Origin: Acidobacteriota bacterium
GTDB taxonomy: Bacteria; Acidobacteriota; Terriglobia; Acidiferrales; UBA7541
DNA length: 64,000 bases
Assembly (NCBI GenBank): GCA_003224085.1
Contig: QHYK01000046.1
Coordinates: 17,958 to 81,957 of the forward strand
Direction: 5' to 3'
Under the pieces are notes generated by a model, which worked only from the letters and a program-made list of their open reading frames with translations, ran no database searches and was not told the DNA's origin. Positions within the stretch are counted from its first letter, which is position 1; each line of letters starts with the position of its first letter. Positions 56,565-64,000 of the stretch are shown piece by piece. The position numbers were made by a program, and so were the translations under genes.

Positions 56565-57695
56565 TTACGGGCAGCCGCGAGTTCGCAGCTCCTTCAATTG
56601 TTGCCGAGCTTCGACGCTTCCACGTTTGGCGGCAGCCCGCAGAAGGACTCTTGCTTGTTCGCAACTTCGGGGAACCCCGTCTCCCCTCAAATAAAGTTGT
56701 GCCAAGTCGAGTTCCGCGGAGGAGTTGCCCGAAGCAACCACGGACCAAAGACGCGTTACCTCCGAGCTTCTATCCTGCGCCGAATTCGGCGACCGGCGAT
56801 ACGGCGAACGGTCCGCTGCTTCCTTTGTGGGCGGAATTGCAAGATCTGGGCTATGCGAATTAACCTGCCTGGAGGAATCAGGCGGCAGGGCGGAATCCCC
56901 TAAAGCCTCCTGCTGAAGTACAGCTGGGTTCGCTTCGGTGGAGGGCGAAGGGTGTGCTGGAGCGGGAGCCGAACTCGGTGGCGGAGATGAAGTCTGCGGT
57001 TGCGGGCCGATCCCGGTGATCTTTTCTCCCAGATGGATCAGCGAAGCCCCAACCTCGGGACGAAACATCTGAAAGAGCACTACCACCGCCACCACGAGCA
57101 CACCGATAAGGAATCCTGTCGCAAGCCTATATGCGATTCCCTCCTGAGAGGGTTGAGAATCCTGCGATTGCCCTGGCAAGTTCGAAGTAAAAAGAGAAGG
57201 CAAACCTGGAATTGGACCTAGCCCTATCGGCCGCGCTTCATCAACTCGGGTCTTTGCTCGGGATGTAACCGGCGAGCGCGGAAGGTCCGCATCGTGGCGG
57301 GTTTCCCGCCGCACCTCGGGCGGCTTCTCAGCTGACCTCGCAGCCGAGGGAAACGGTTGGAATTGGGGAGATACCTCCAATTCACCCGGCTGCCACAGCC
57401 ACGTGCGAATTTGATCGGAGCTATCTGCGCCTGTCTCAATAAAACGCAAACCACCGGTTTTGGTGGAGCTATCCGTCCATACCACGTTGCCGGTGATCTC
57501 AATCCGCTCCTCGGGGCGAGGAGAGATCCAGATCCGGATCCGGCTTGGGCCTAGGTGCTGAACCGCGTCGGCCGCTCGGAACCCGAGTCCCTTCTCCGAT
57601 GCATCGAGTACGATTCCCCCCCTTCCCGCCTCAAACTCGAGGTAGGAAATCCCGCCGAGCCTCTTCCTTGGGACACACCGCCGCTCAGTTTGCAT
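56565..57695 (-). CDS. PilZ domain / TM / Sel1-repeat protein
   Basis: A 376-residue protein with the order PilZ (about residues 5-100), disordered linker, one TM (190-211, 'LATGFLIGVLVVAVVVLFQM'), a proline/serine-rich spacer and a Sel1-like repeat at about 316-370 ('ELDLAQLYLRGDGVPRSCEQARVLL'). Both c-di-GMP motifs are intact: R6-x3-R10 (RCVPR) and D31-x-S33-x2-G36 (DASEKG). The PilZ would be cytoplasmic and Sel1 periplasmic, suggesting a signal across the membrane. The stop lies at the integrase junction, so its C-terminus may have been altered there. Confidence 0.85.
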   Translation of the reverse strand: MQTERRCVPRKRLGGISYLEFEAGRGGIVLDASEKGLGFRAADAVQHLGPSRIRIWISPRPEERIEITGNVVWTDSSTKTGGLRFIETGADSSDQIRTWLWQPGELEVSPQFQPFPSAARSAEKPPEVRRETRHDADLPRSPVTSRAKTRVDEARPIGLGPIPGLPSLFTSNLPGQSQDSQPSQEGIAYRLATGFLIGVLVVAVVVLFQMFRPEVGASLIHLGEKITGIGPQPQTSSPPPSSAPAPAHPSPSTEANPAVLQQEALGDSALPPDSSRQVNSHSPDLAIPPTKEAADRSPYRRSPNSAQDRSSEVTRLWSVVASGNSSAELDLAQLYLRGDGVPRSCEQARVLLRAAAKRGSVEARQQLKELRTRGCP

Positions 57696-58125
57696 GGTTG
57701 TTTCGTGCCGTCAACGGCTTTACCTCATTCTCTCATTGACCGATGCAATATCACAGTAATCTTTTACAGAGCAGCTTCCGGTCGTAAGACACGGCAGACT
57801 TCGATTTCGATGAGGGTGGAGGGCTGGGCGGCTGCCAGCACGCAGGCAGTCGCAGAATAGTGTGTTGCGTTGATGATTCGTTTCATCACACAGAATCGGC
57901 GAAGAGTTGGGCAGGATATTTGAGCCCTGTTCGGAGAAATTGGATTCGCCGGCTCCGTTATCTGGGTGAAGATCGGCCACATCCCTTTGCCCTTCGCGGG
58001 CCAAGATTAAGGAGCAAGGCCATTAGGTTCCCTTTGCTTTTCGTCGATTTGCGCGGGCTTCAGGTACGTTATCCTGGTGCATCCGAAGTCTTCCGTGATC
58101 GCTGAGCCGTACAAGGAGGTTCGGT
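57696..58125. other. Divergent intergenic region, no clear gene
   Basis: 430 bases between the PilZ/Sel1 and GYD genes. Short open frames occur on both strands, but none has a ribosome site or a family-like product. It must carry promoters for both flanking genes; I cannot point to a definite one. AAGGAGG precedes the GYD start at its right edge. Confidence 0.45.
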
Positions 58126-58473
58126 ATGCCATATTTCCTCACCCAAGCAAGTTACACGTCCGACGCGTGGAACGCATTAATGCGCAACCCGCACAACCGG
58201 TTCGAAGCTCTTCAACCGGTCGTGGAGAAACTAGGAGGACGCATCGTCAATGCGTTCTTCGCTTATGGGGAATATGATGTCGTCCTGATTCTCGAGATGC
58301 CCGACGAGGCCAGTGCTGCAGCCCTGGCCGTTGCGGCTGCTGGAGGCGGGGCGCTGAGGGCCACCAAGACAACGCAACTGATTACGGCGGCGCAAGGGGT
58401 CGAAATTTTGAAGAAGGCGGCATCGTGCGGCTACAAACCCGTAACCGCTTCGGAGGCAGCGGCGGGTCGATAA
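58126..58473 (+). CDS. GYD-domain protein
   Basis: A 115-residue protein of the GYD family: 'MPYFLTQASYTSDAWNALMRNP', 'VEKLGGRIVNAFFAYGEYDVVLILEMPD' with G-E-Y-D near the family name motif, and 'AALAVAAAGGGALRATKTTQLI'. These are small alpha-beta barrel-like proteins of unknown function. AAGGAGG six bases before the ATG is a strong ribosome site. It precedes the glutamine synthetase gene on the same strand; the gap is about 260 bases. Confidence 0.85.
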   Translation: MPYFLTQASYTSDAWNALMRNPHNRFEALQPVVEKLGGRIVNAFFAYGEYDVVLILEMPDEASAAALAVAAAGGGALRATKTTQLITAAQGVEILKKAASCGYKPVTASEAAAGR

Positions 58474-58732
58474 CGGTCTGACTGTTCCGTGGGGCATGGA
58501 TCTAAGTCATGCTCCTTTGAGCCGAAGCCCTGTTTCTGCCTGCCAAATTGGTTTCCCGCTTCCAACGTTTATCCTGCAGTTTTCCACAATTCTGCACTTT
58601 CTTGAATCCTTTGCATCAGGTCTTTCGATTGACGCTTGCAATATCCCCGCGATACGCTATTGCGCATATATGGCTGCCTCTGCCCCAAAGTTAGCACCTG
58701 CGCATGCGCCCAATCCCCAGTTGAGGAGTTTC

Positions 58733-60166
58733 ATGTCGACGAACGGTTTGCGAAATTTTCTCTCTCTTCCTTACGATGAACTCGAGCAAATGAACCTGAA
58801 GGCCAAGGAGCAGCGCAAAAATCGCGTTCCGGTGCACAAAGTCCAAGAAGAGAGTCTCAAATATCTTACCGACGAAAAGCGCATCAAGGCCGTTACCGTT
58901 CTTTTCAGCGACCTCGAAGGCCGCCTCCACATGCTCGACTACGACAAAAAATTCCTCATCAAAAGCTGGGACAATCTGACCTTCGACGGCTCCTCCATTC
59001 GCGGTTTCACCGCGCAGCGCGAGAGCGATCTTCGCTTGTCCTTGGATTGGCCCTCGTTTTACTGGGCTCCTTCCGACGTGTTCGGCTCCGGCAAAGTTCT
59101 TGTTTTCGGTCACGTGATCGACAAGGACGGCACGCCCTATAGCGCCGACATTCGCGGTGTCCTGAAGGGTTATGCCGACGGCCTGTTCGAAAAAAAGGGT
59201 TACACGCTCAACGCCGCCAACGAAATCGAGGGTTTTCTCTTTAACGGACCGGACGCCGAGCGCCGCTATCACGAAACCGGCAAATTCGAATACGTCAACA
59301 CCGGGGGCTACTACCATTCCCTTCCCGGCGATCCGCTGCGCACTTTTATCGACACGACCGCCGAAGTGCAGCGCGCCATGGGCTTTCAGAACGAAAAAGA
59401 TCATCCTGAGGTTGCGCCGTCACAATTCGAAATCAACTACAGTTACGGCGAAGTGGTGCAGGCCGCCGACCAGATTCAGCTCTACAAATTAATTTGCCGC
59501 CAGGTCGCCACGAACATGGGCTTCACCGCCAGCTTCTTGCCCAAGCCCGTCGTGGGGGTCAACGGCAGCGGCATGCACACCAACGTTTCTGTCAGCAAAG
59601 ACGGCAAAAATCTTTTCTGGGATGCCAAGGGCGAAGAAAAGCTCAGCAAGCTTGGCTGGGATTTCGTCGACCGCATCCTCACGCACGGCAATGACATTTG
59701 TCTGCTCATCAATTCGAGTGTCAACGCCTATCGCCGCCTGGATCCGCATTTCGAAGCGCCCAATCAGCTCAACGCTTCGCCCACCAACCGCGGCGCCATG
59801 GTGCGCATCCCCATTGGCAATGATCGCAGTATGCGCACCGAAGTGCGCGCGGTCGCGCCCGATTCGAACCCTTACCTGGTGATGTATTCGATCTTCAAGT
59901 CCGGCTTGGACGGCGAGATTGCGAAAATCAAGGACCTGCGTTCCGCGAAACGCTATCTCCCGGACAACATTTACACTGCGATCGAGAATTTCGAGAAAGC
60001 CGAGTGGACCACCACGCTTCTCGGCGCGGATGTGAAGAGCCGCTACGCCGAATTGAAGCGCACCGCCGCCGACCGCTGTCCGCGGGCCCTCGGCACCATC
60101 GTAAAGGCGCAGGAAGTCCAGTTCCACCACGAAGTCTACAACCAGTTCCTCTGGAACCTGTTCTAG
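58733..60166 (+). CDS. Glutamine synthetase, type I, atypical
   Basis: A 477-residue enzyme making glutamine from glutamate, ammonia and ATP. Catalytic motifs are recognisable: 'FDGSSIRGF' (beta-grasp), 'NEIEGFLFNG', 'VNGSGMHTNVSVSKDGKNLF', 'NSSVNAYRRLDPHFEAPNQ' and 'PTNRGAMVRIPIG'. The usual GSI-beta adenylylation site NLYDLPP is replaced by 'AKRYLPDNIYTAI', so GlnE-type control is unlikely. GAGGAG lies four bases before ATG at 58733; ATG at 58670 and the far-upstream 58496 are less likely. A palindrome (60218-60233) follows the stop and may end the transcript. Confidence 0.9.
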   Translation: MSTNGLRNFLSLPYDELEQMNLKAKEQRKNRVPVHKVQEESLKYLTDEKRIKAVTVLFSDLEGRLHMLDYDKKFLIKSWDNLTFDGSSIRGFTAQRESDLRLSLDWPSFYWAPSDVFGSGKVLVFGHVIDKDGTPYSADIRGVLKGYADGLFEKKGYTLNAANEIEGFLFNGPDAERRYHETGKFEYVNTGGYYHSLPGDPLRTFIDTTAEVQRAMGFQNEKDHPEVAPSQFEINYSYGEVVQAADQIQLYKLICRQVATNMGFTASFLPKPVVGVNGSGMHTNVSVSKDGKNLFWDAKGEEKLSKLGWDFVDRILTHGNDICLLINSSVNAYRRLDPHFEAPNQLNASPTNRGAMVRIPIGNDRSMRTEVRAVAPDSNPYLVMYSIFKSGLDGEIAKIKDLRSAKRYLPDNIYTAIENFEKAEWTTTLLGADVKSRYAELKRTAADRCPRALGTIVKAQEVQFHHEVYNQFLWNLF

Positions 60167-60206
60167 CGCGCTTTGTGGCGGCGCGCCTTCAAATTCTAAC
60201 TAACTC

Positions 60207-60280
60207 TTTTGTAGTGGCGGGTCTTCAGACCCGTTGGTTTTCTTGTTTCAACGCCTGTGTAATGGCGGGTCTTTCGCGGG
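60207..60280 (+). repeat. REP-like palindromic repeat, copies 2 and 3
   Basis: TTTTGTAGTGGCGGGTCTTC and AGACCCG form the main copy at 60207-60233. Its core, CGGGTCT-TC-AGACCCG at 60218-60233, is a perfect 7-bp hairpin followed by TTGGTTTTCTT, so it could act as a terminator for glutamine synthetase. A partial copy, TGTGTAATGGCGGGTCTTTC then GCGGG, lies at 60256-60280. Another copy is at 19172-19197 on the other strand. Confidence 0.65.
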
Positions 60281-60405
60281 TTTGCATGCCGACTTCTCCG
60301 GGAAGACTCGTGCTTTCTCTTAGGAGCGCAGCGCCTATCCCGGCCCCGGCATCTCGAACGCACGCCCCCGAAGAAGTCGCTTCTTCTTTTGTATTTGAGA
60401 GTGGG

Positions 60406-60798
60406 TTAGATCGATCTGCCGGCCATCTGTCGATCGAGGCTCATCGCGAGATTCTGGTCAAGTACCACTGCGGCATATCGCGAGCACAGTTGCATTTCGC
60501 GGTTTGCCCAGACCGAGAGAGCGGGAAGTTTCTCGATTAAGGAAACCATGTGGTAGTACGCGGATACTTCTTTAAGCCACGAACTCGTCTGTTTCAACTC
60601 CGGAGACAGCCGTTCGCAAAAGCCCTTTAGTGCGTCGAAGTCCCCAGGCCCAATGGCCGCGCCATCAATGCCGGTCGACAGCTGCAGCGACTCGGAAACG
60701 CGCTGCGTTGCAACGCTGACCCAAAGGGCGCGCCATTGCGCGACGCCGAATTTCGCTAGCGCGAAGAGCGAGAACCCGAGAATGAAGAGAGAAATCAT
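60406..60798 (-). CDS. Hypothetical protein with N-terminal membrane segment
   Basis: A 130-residue protein. Residues about 2-22 (ISLFILGFSLFALAKFGVAQW) are a TM or signal anchor, followed by a helical soluble part ending 'QNLAMSLDRQMAGRSI'. No family is recognised. ATG at 60798 starts the hydrophobic segment, though no strong ribosome site is present; TTG at 60837 would add 13 residues. It stands alone, convergent with glutamine synthetase. Confidence 0.5.
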   Translation of the reverse strand: MISLFILGFSLFALAKFGVAQWRALWVSVATQRVSESLQLSTGIDGAAIGPGDFDALKGFCERLSPELKQTSSWLKEVSAYYHMVSLIEKLPALSVWANREMQLCSRYAAVVLDQNLAMSLDRQMAGRSI

Positions 60799-61052
60799 TT
60801 TCAAAACTACTGTGCCTGCTTCGTTCGCACTGGCCAATAGGCCAGGAGTACCACCAAGACAGACCTTTTGGCATCCGCCAACTGTTTGATAACAGGCATG
60901 TTACGGAAGCTCAGCTTCCCTCGTAGGCCCTTGATTCCGCATTCTTGCTCCGATAACTAAATCAGAAATACAAATCGGCAAGCGGCTTGACCGGAAGACC
61001 TAAGCGGCCTAAGTTGAGAGAACTCAGCAATACGCAGCCTTAATTCTTTACA

Positions 61053-62096
61053 ATGAGCGACCCTCAAACCCCTTCCCTGTCGGCTCCTCTGAGAACCGAG
61101 GAGCAGAAACTGCATCGCGAACTCCCGCCACCAGAAAAGCAGAATTGGTGGCTCTTGGGCCACTCGATTTTCGTCATTGCGCTTCTGGTCCTTGTGGTCA
61201 TTCCGTTCAGCATCCCGGGGCTGAGCCACAAAGCGCAAACCCAGTTCGGGATCAAGGCAACCGACGTCGTTCTTGGTCTGGCGATCCTGGTCGTGCTCTT
61301 TGACCTATTCGCTGCCTATCAGCAATTTCTCATCAGGCGCCTGCGGCGCCAACTGGCGGAGAAAGAGGGGCATTCGGATCTCTTGCGCAATCTGGCCATG
61401 ATTGATCCATTGACCGGTCTATACAACCGGCGGTTCGCCGAGCAACGCCTGGCAGCAGAAGTGGCACGTTCCGAACGCAAGGGCCATCCTTTGACCGTGC
61501 TGACACTGGATTTGAACAATTTCAAGGAGATAAACGACAAGTACGGCCACCCGGCGGGCGACCAGGTGCTGCACGAATTTGCCGCCCAGCTCAATAAAGT
61601 GATTCGAGGCTCGGACCTGGCGGTGCGCCTGGGCGGCGACGAATTCCTTGTATTGCTGCCGGAGTGCAACGTGGAGCAGTTGCAGCTGGTGGTAGGGCGC
61701 CTCGGCGTCCTGGAAGTTGACTGGCACGGCGAAAAAATCCCCGTCACCTTTTCGGCCGGATGGAAGCAATATGAACTGGGAGAGCAGCCCGTGGAAATGC
61801 TGGCGCGCGCCGACGAAATCCTGTACGCCAGAAAACGGGCGAGCAAAAAAATGCAAGCACCCTCGCAGGCAGAGGTCGCCTCGCAAGCTGACCCGCAAGC
61901 CGAAGCCAAACAAGTGCCGCTGCATGTTCTGGTCGATCTCACCTGCCCTCATTGCCAGAAGAAGAATTCGTTCGCGGTGATCCAAAACTCGGAATCGAAT
62001 CAGGCCCTCCGCGAAAAAGTGCATTGCGCTCACTGCAAAGTGCCTTGGGAACCGGTGATTCCCGGGCCTATCATGGCCGGGCCGTTTCCAAAATAA
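61053..62096 (+). CDS. Membrane diguanylate cyclase with C-terminal cysteine pairs
   Basis: A 347-residue inner-membrane enzyme making cyclic-di-GMP from two GTP. Two TM segments (about residues 33-53 and 71-92) precede a GGDEF domain. The active site GGDEF is intact at 194-198, and an RxxD inhibitory I-site (RGSD, 185-188) lies five residues before it, so product inhibition is expected. Cys298, Cys301, Cys325 and Cys328 (TCPHC and HCAHC) form a probable zinc ribbon or redox switch after the GGDEF domain. That tail is not standard. The next gene also encodes CxxC pairs. No ribosome site is clear before the ATG. Confidence 0.88.
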   Translation: MSDPQTPSLSAPLRTEEQKLHRELPPPEKQNWWLLGHSIFVIALLVLVVIPFSIPGLSHKAQTQFGIKATDVVLGLAILVVLFDLFAAYQQFLIRRLRRQLAEKEGHSDLLRNLAMIDPLTGLYNRRFAEQRLAAEVARSERKGHPLTVLTLDLNNFKEINDKYGHPAGDQVLHEFAAQLNKVIRGSDLAVRLGGDEFLVLLPECNVEQLQLVVGRLGVLEVDWHGEKIPVTFSAGWKQYELGEQPVEMLARADEILYARKRASKKMQAPSQAEVASQADPQAEAKQVPLHVLVDLTCPHCQKKNSFAVIQNSESNQALREKVHCAHCKVPWEPVIPGPIMAGPFPK

Positions 62097-62180
62097 AGAG
62101 GTTCGCAGCCAACCGCGACCATCTATGCCTGAGCAAAGACCTGACCAACTCGAACAGCGAAGGGACAAAAACCGCAGCCC

Positions 62181-62411
62181 GTGGCGGTGTGCACGCGCCG
62201 CGGCGCTGTGTCCTATTCCCCGGAGATGATCAACGGCCAATGCTTGCAAGTCACGGCTGGCCAGCGCTGCACCGGCGTCATTGGCAGCGCTAAGTACGAA
62301 ACCGACTCGGAGGCTTGCCCGGCCTGTCTGGCTACTGGTACGCGAAATGAGAAACCGTGCGGCCAATGCTACGGCACCGGCTGGCTGTACGTCCGCAACC
62401 GCAAGCGGTAA
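62181..62411 (+). CDS. Small Cys-rich protein with DnaJ-like zinc motif
   Basis: A 76-residue (or 61-residue) protein with 'CPACLATGTRNEKPCGQCYGTGWLY', a C-x2-C-x3-G..C-x2-C-x-G-T-G pattern like half of a DnaJ zinc domain. It likely binds zinc. GTG at 62181 opens the longest frame; ATG at 62226 (MINGQCLQV) is an alternative, with GGAG too close to it. It lies 84 bases after the diguanylate cyclase gene on the same strand, possibly in one transcript. Confidence 0.55.
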   Translation: MAVCTRRGAVSYSPEMINGQCLQVTAGQRCTGVIGSAKYETDSEACPACLATGTRNEKPCGQCYGTGWLYVRNRKR

Positions 62412-62684
62412 GCAACGAACTCCTAGGCAAACGGGGTCAAAAATTAAAGTTCTTCCTGAAGACAATTTGGTGCAGGCCCCTTCCACCCCCTCCATTTCTT
62501 ATCGTTTTCAAAACAAAGGAGTTACAAAAGCAGATTCAGTGGCCCACCCGCGAGGGAAGCGAACCGCCCGGGAACTAGAAGGTATTAGAATTCGTACAGA
62601 TTGAGGACAGACGATCGCTGTGGCTATTCGTCAGTAAGGTGAAGGAAGTGCGGCTCTTATGCCGGTGAAGAAGGGAGAGGGGTC
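62412..62684. other. Non-coding leader before DUF4097 gene
   Basis: No gene is seen. The stretch is AT-richer than its surroundings at 62440-62540 and contains AAAGGAGTTAC (62514-62524), which looks like an orphan ribosome site without a following start codon. GGGAGAGGGG precedes the ATG at 62685. Confidence 0.4.
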
Positions 62685-63518
62685 ATGACGAGCACAAAGA
62701 ATTCTGCACTGGGATGGATAACGGGGGCGATTTGTCTCGCAATGATTTCACTGGTGGGCGCTGGCACGGCTTGGGCGCAGAGCGAGAAGCGGACCGTGTT
62801 TGCGCCGGACGATTTTCATTGGCAGGGACACCTGCAGGCCGGGCAGACGCTGGAAGTCATCAATCGAAACGGGGAGATCGACGCGAGCGACGCCGCGGGT
62901 GACGAGGCGCGTGCCGAAGGAATTCGGAGAGGCAGCCATGAGGACAGCGAATTGTTCGTCGAAGTCGTTGAATATCCGGACGGCGTGACGATTTGTGCCG
63001 TGCACGCCAGGGACAAGTCGCCCGGTCGATGCCACCGCGGTGGAGTTTCGTCCGAGTTCTCTTCCGGCTGGCATGGGCGCCGCGCGAGCATTAACTTCGA
63101 CGTGCAAGTGCCTCCCGGCGTTCGCTTCCATGCCCTGACGACCAACGGAAACGTACTGGGCCACAACCTGGCCAGTGTGGTTGACGCGGCGACGACGAAC
63201 GGCAACGTGGATGTTTCGACAAGCGAGTGGGCTTCCGCCACAACTACTAATGGCGGAATCCGCGTTTCCATCGGCAACGCGAAATGGGACGGCGAGTTGG
63301 CGGTGAGGACAACGAACGGCAGCGTGGATGTGACCCTGCCGGCGTCGGCGGAATTCAAGCTGGATGCGGCCACGACGAATGGCGGGATTCACACAGATTT
63401 TCCCGTTACCGTGCAGGGAAGTTTCAATTCGAAGCGACTTTCTGGGACGGTTGGCAGCGGCGGCCGAGAACTAAAGGTCCTGACGACCAACGGCGGAATC
63501 AAGCTGATGAAGAGCTGA
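62685..63518 (+). CDS. Exported DUF4097-type beta-repeat protein
   Basis: A 277-residue protein with a signal peptide (AICLAMISLVGAGTAWAQ). The body is a beta-helix or adhesin-like fold of DUF4097 type: the unit T-T-N-G-(N/G/S)-(V/I) recurs five or more times ('ALTTNGNV', 'ATTNGNVDVST', 'TTTNGGIRVSI', 'RTTNGSVDVTL', 'ATTNGGIHTDF', 'LTTNGGIKLMK'). It is probably a cell-surface or periplasmic protein; no function is known. GGGAGAGGGG precedes the ATG. Confidence 0.85.
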   Translation: MTSTKNSALGWITGAICLAMISLVGAGTAWAQSEKRTVFAPDDFHWQGHLQAGQTLEVINRNGEIDASDAAGDEARAEGIRRGSHEDSELFVEVVEYPDGVTICAVHARDKSPGRCHRGGVSSEFSSGWHGRRASINFDVQVPPGVRFHALTTNGNVLGHNLASVVDAATTNGNVDVSTSEWASATTTNGGIRVSIGNAKWDGELAVRTTNGSVDVTLPASAEFKLDAATTNGGIHTDFPVTVQGSFNSKRLSGTVGSGGRELKVLTTNGGIKLMKS

Positions 63519-63736
63519 AGAGATTGTTCAACCACTTTTGTCCGGGGCCAAAGAGCTCCTACCGAACGTGCCCTTAAGCGGCGTATCATCTGGCAGGCAA
63601 CCGATGATTACTAGCCTGACTTCCCTTAAAATATAGAAAACCTCTTACAAAGAAGGAGTTTACGTCTGAAATGTAGCAAGTAATAATTTAAGATTGGGCT
63701 TGCATTACTGGATTTATTTGCTGTAATGTAGCACGT
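63519..63736. other. AT-rich boundary before an insertion sequence
   Basis: From about 63620 the sequence becomes markedly AT-rich compared with the rest of the window. TGAAATGTAGCA at 63665-63676 and TGTAATGTAGCA at 63722-63733 are near-repeats. This is probably the end region of the IS that carries the transposase at 63737; the exact tip and target duplication cannot be fixed without the other end. Confidence 0.45.
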
Positions 63737-64000
63737 ATGTTCGTTCAGGCCACCAAGTGCAAGCGTGGCAATCCCACCTACCTCACCTATCTGGTGCGCG
63801 AGTCCTTTCGTACCCCACAGGGCCCTCGCTCCCGCACCATCTGCAACATCACGGCCCTGCCCCCCGAGACCCGCGAGCTCATCAGCCAGTCCCTCCAGGG
63901 GTGCAGCTTTGTGGCCGCAGAGTCGCTCCAACTGGCCGAAGCCTGGAATTTCGGCGGGCTGATGGTCCTGCACCAGGCCTGGGAGGAGTTTGGCTTGAGC
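63737..64000 (+). CDS. IS1634-like transposase, N-terminal part
   Basis: An open frame from ATG at 63737 to the window edge (88 codons, no stop). It begins 'MFVQATKCKRGNPTYLTYL', 'VRESFRTPQGPRSRTICNI' and continues '..LQLAEAWNFGGLMVLHQ', the start typical of IS1634/IS4-group transposases ('..YYsl.ESyR...GPRqR...nlg'). The DDE catalytic residues would lie beyond the window. Codon use is strongly C-ending and the upstream is AT-rich, consistent with an acquired element. Confidence 0.65.
   Translation, partial: MFVQATKCKRGNPTYLTYLVRESFRTPQGPRSRTICNITALPPETRELISQSLQGCSFVAAESLQLAEAWNFGGLMVLHQAWEEFGLS

Noticed and set aside
57720..58004. Short minus-strand frames between PilZ/Sel1 and GYD genes
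   Set aside because: No ribosome site or family match; two frames over the same bases look equally plausible.

Overview
The window reads as one contig from a GC-rich Gram-negative bacterium, most likely an Acidobacteriota member. The evidence is an ADOP-type (acidobacterial duplicated orphan permease) protein at 12.1-14.6 kb, a fabZ-lpxA-lpxI-Gfo/Idh-tonB gene order, a fused AroDE protein, and many secreted or single-pass proteins of types common in that phylum. The phylum call is inference; no rRNA gene is present.

Layout. 0-2.5 kb: minus-strand acyl-CoA module (thiolase, 3-hydroxyacyl-CoA dehydrogenase, cut enoyl-CoA hydratase). 2.6-14.6 kb: a protein fragment, a TPR-GAF-degenerate GGDEF protein, a YncE-propeller/phosphoesterase fusion, a frameshifted secreted-protein gene, DinB-like protein, MFS transporter and ADOP permease. 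15.2-18.5 kb: lepA and xseA. 18.5-21.6 kb: a gene graveyard with a deleted MerR regulator, the C-terminal half of a PIN toxin, a FecR-like gene with an in-frame stop, and an IS200/IS605 stub, among a few intact small genes. 21.6-32.5 kb: core metabolism (sucC-sucD-ndk; trpD; aroDE-trpE-trpG), an M20 peptidase and two membrane or secreted proteins of unknown role. 32.6-41.6 kb: minus-strand envelope and translation genes (fabZ-lpxA-lpxI-Gfo/Idh-tonB, an unlisted 32-residue membrane peptide, miaA, hflX, pgsA, AMMECR1 protein). 41.8-54.7 kb: three peptidases, an ABC ATPase/permease/TPR operon behind a radical SAM gene, and a divergent two-gene ABC exporter. 54.9-64 kb: tRNA-Glu with a broken integrase beside it, a PilZ-Sel1 protein, a GYD protein, an atypical glutamine synthetase, a diguanylate cyclase with C-terminal cysteine pairs, a DUF4097 protein, and the start of an IS1634-like transposase cut by the window end.

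How the genes work together. Several operons show 4-base ATGA start/stop overlaps (sucC/sucD, trpE/trpG, fabZ/lpxA, lpxI/Gfo, Gfo/tonB, tonB/32-aa peptide/miaA, ATPase/permease/TPR), which points to translational coupling. aroDE-trpE-trpG joins chorismate supply to the first step of tryptophan synthesis, with trpD about 2 kb away on the other strand. Three genes point to cyclic-di-GMP signalling: an intact GGDEF enzyme, a PilZ receptor with both ligand motifs, and a GGDEF-like domain that has lost its active site.

Limits. Family names come from reading motifs by eye; no database search was run. Single-base frameshifts could be assembly errors. I did not find a CRISPR array, riboswitch, rRNA or a convincing complete mobile element.
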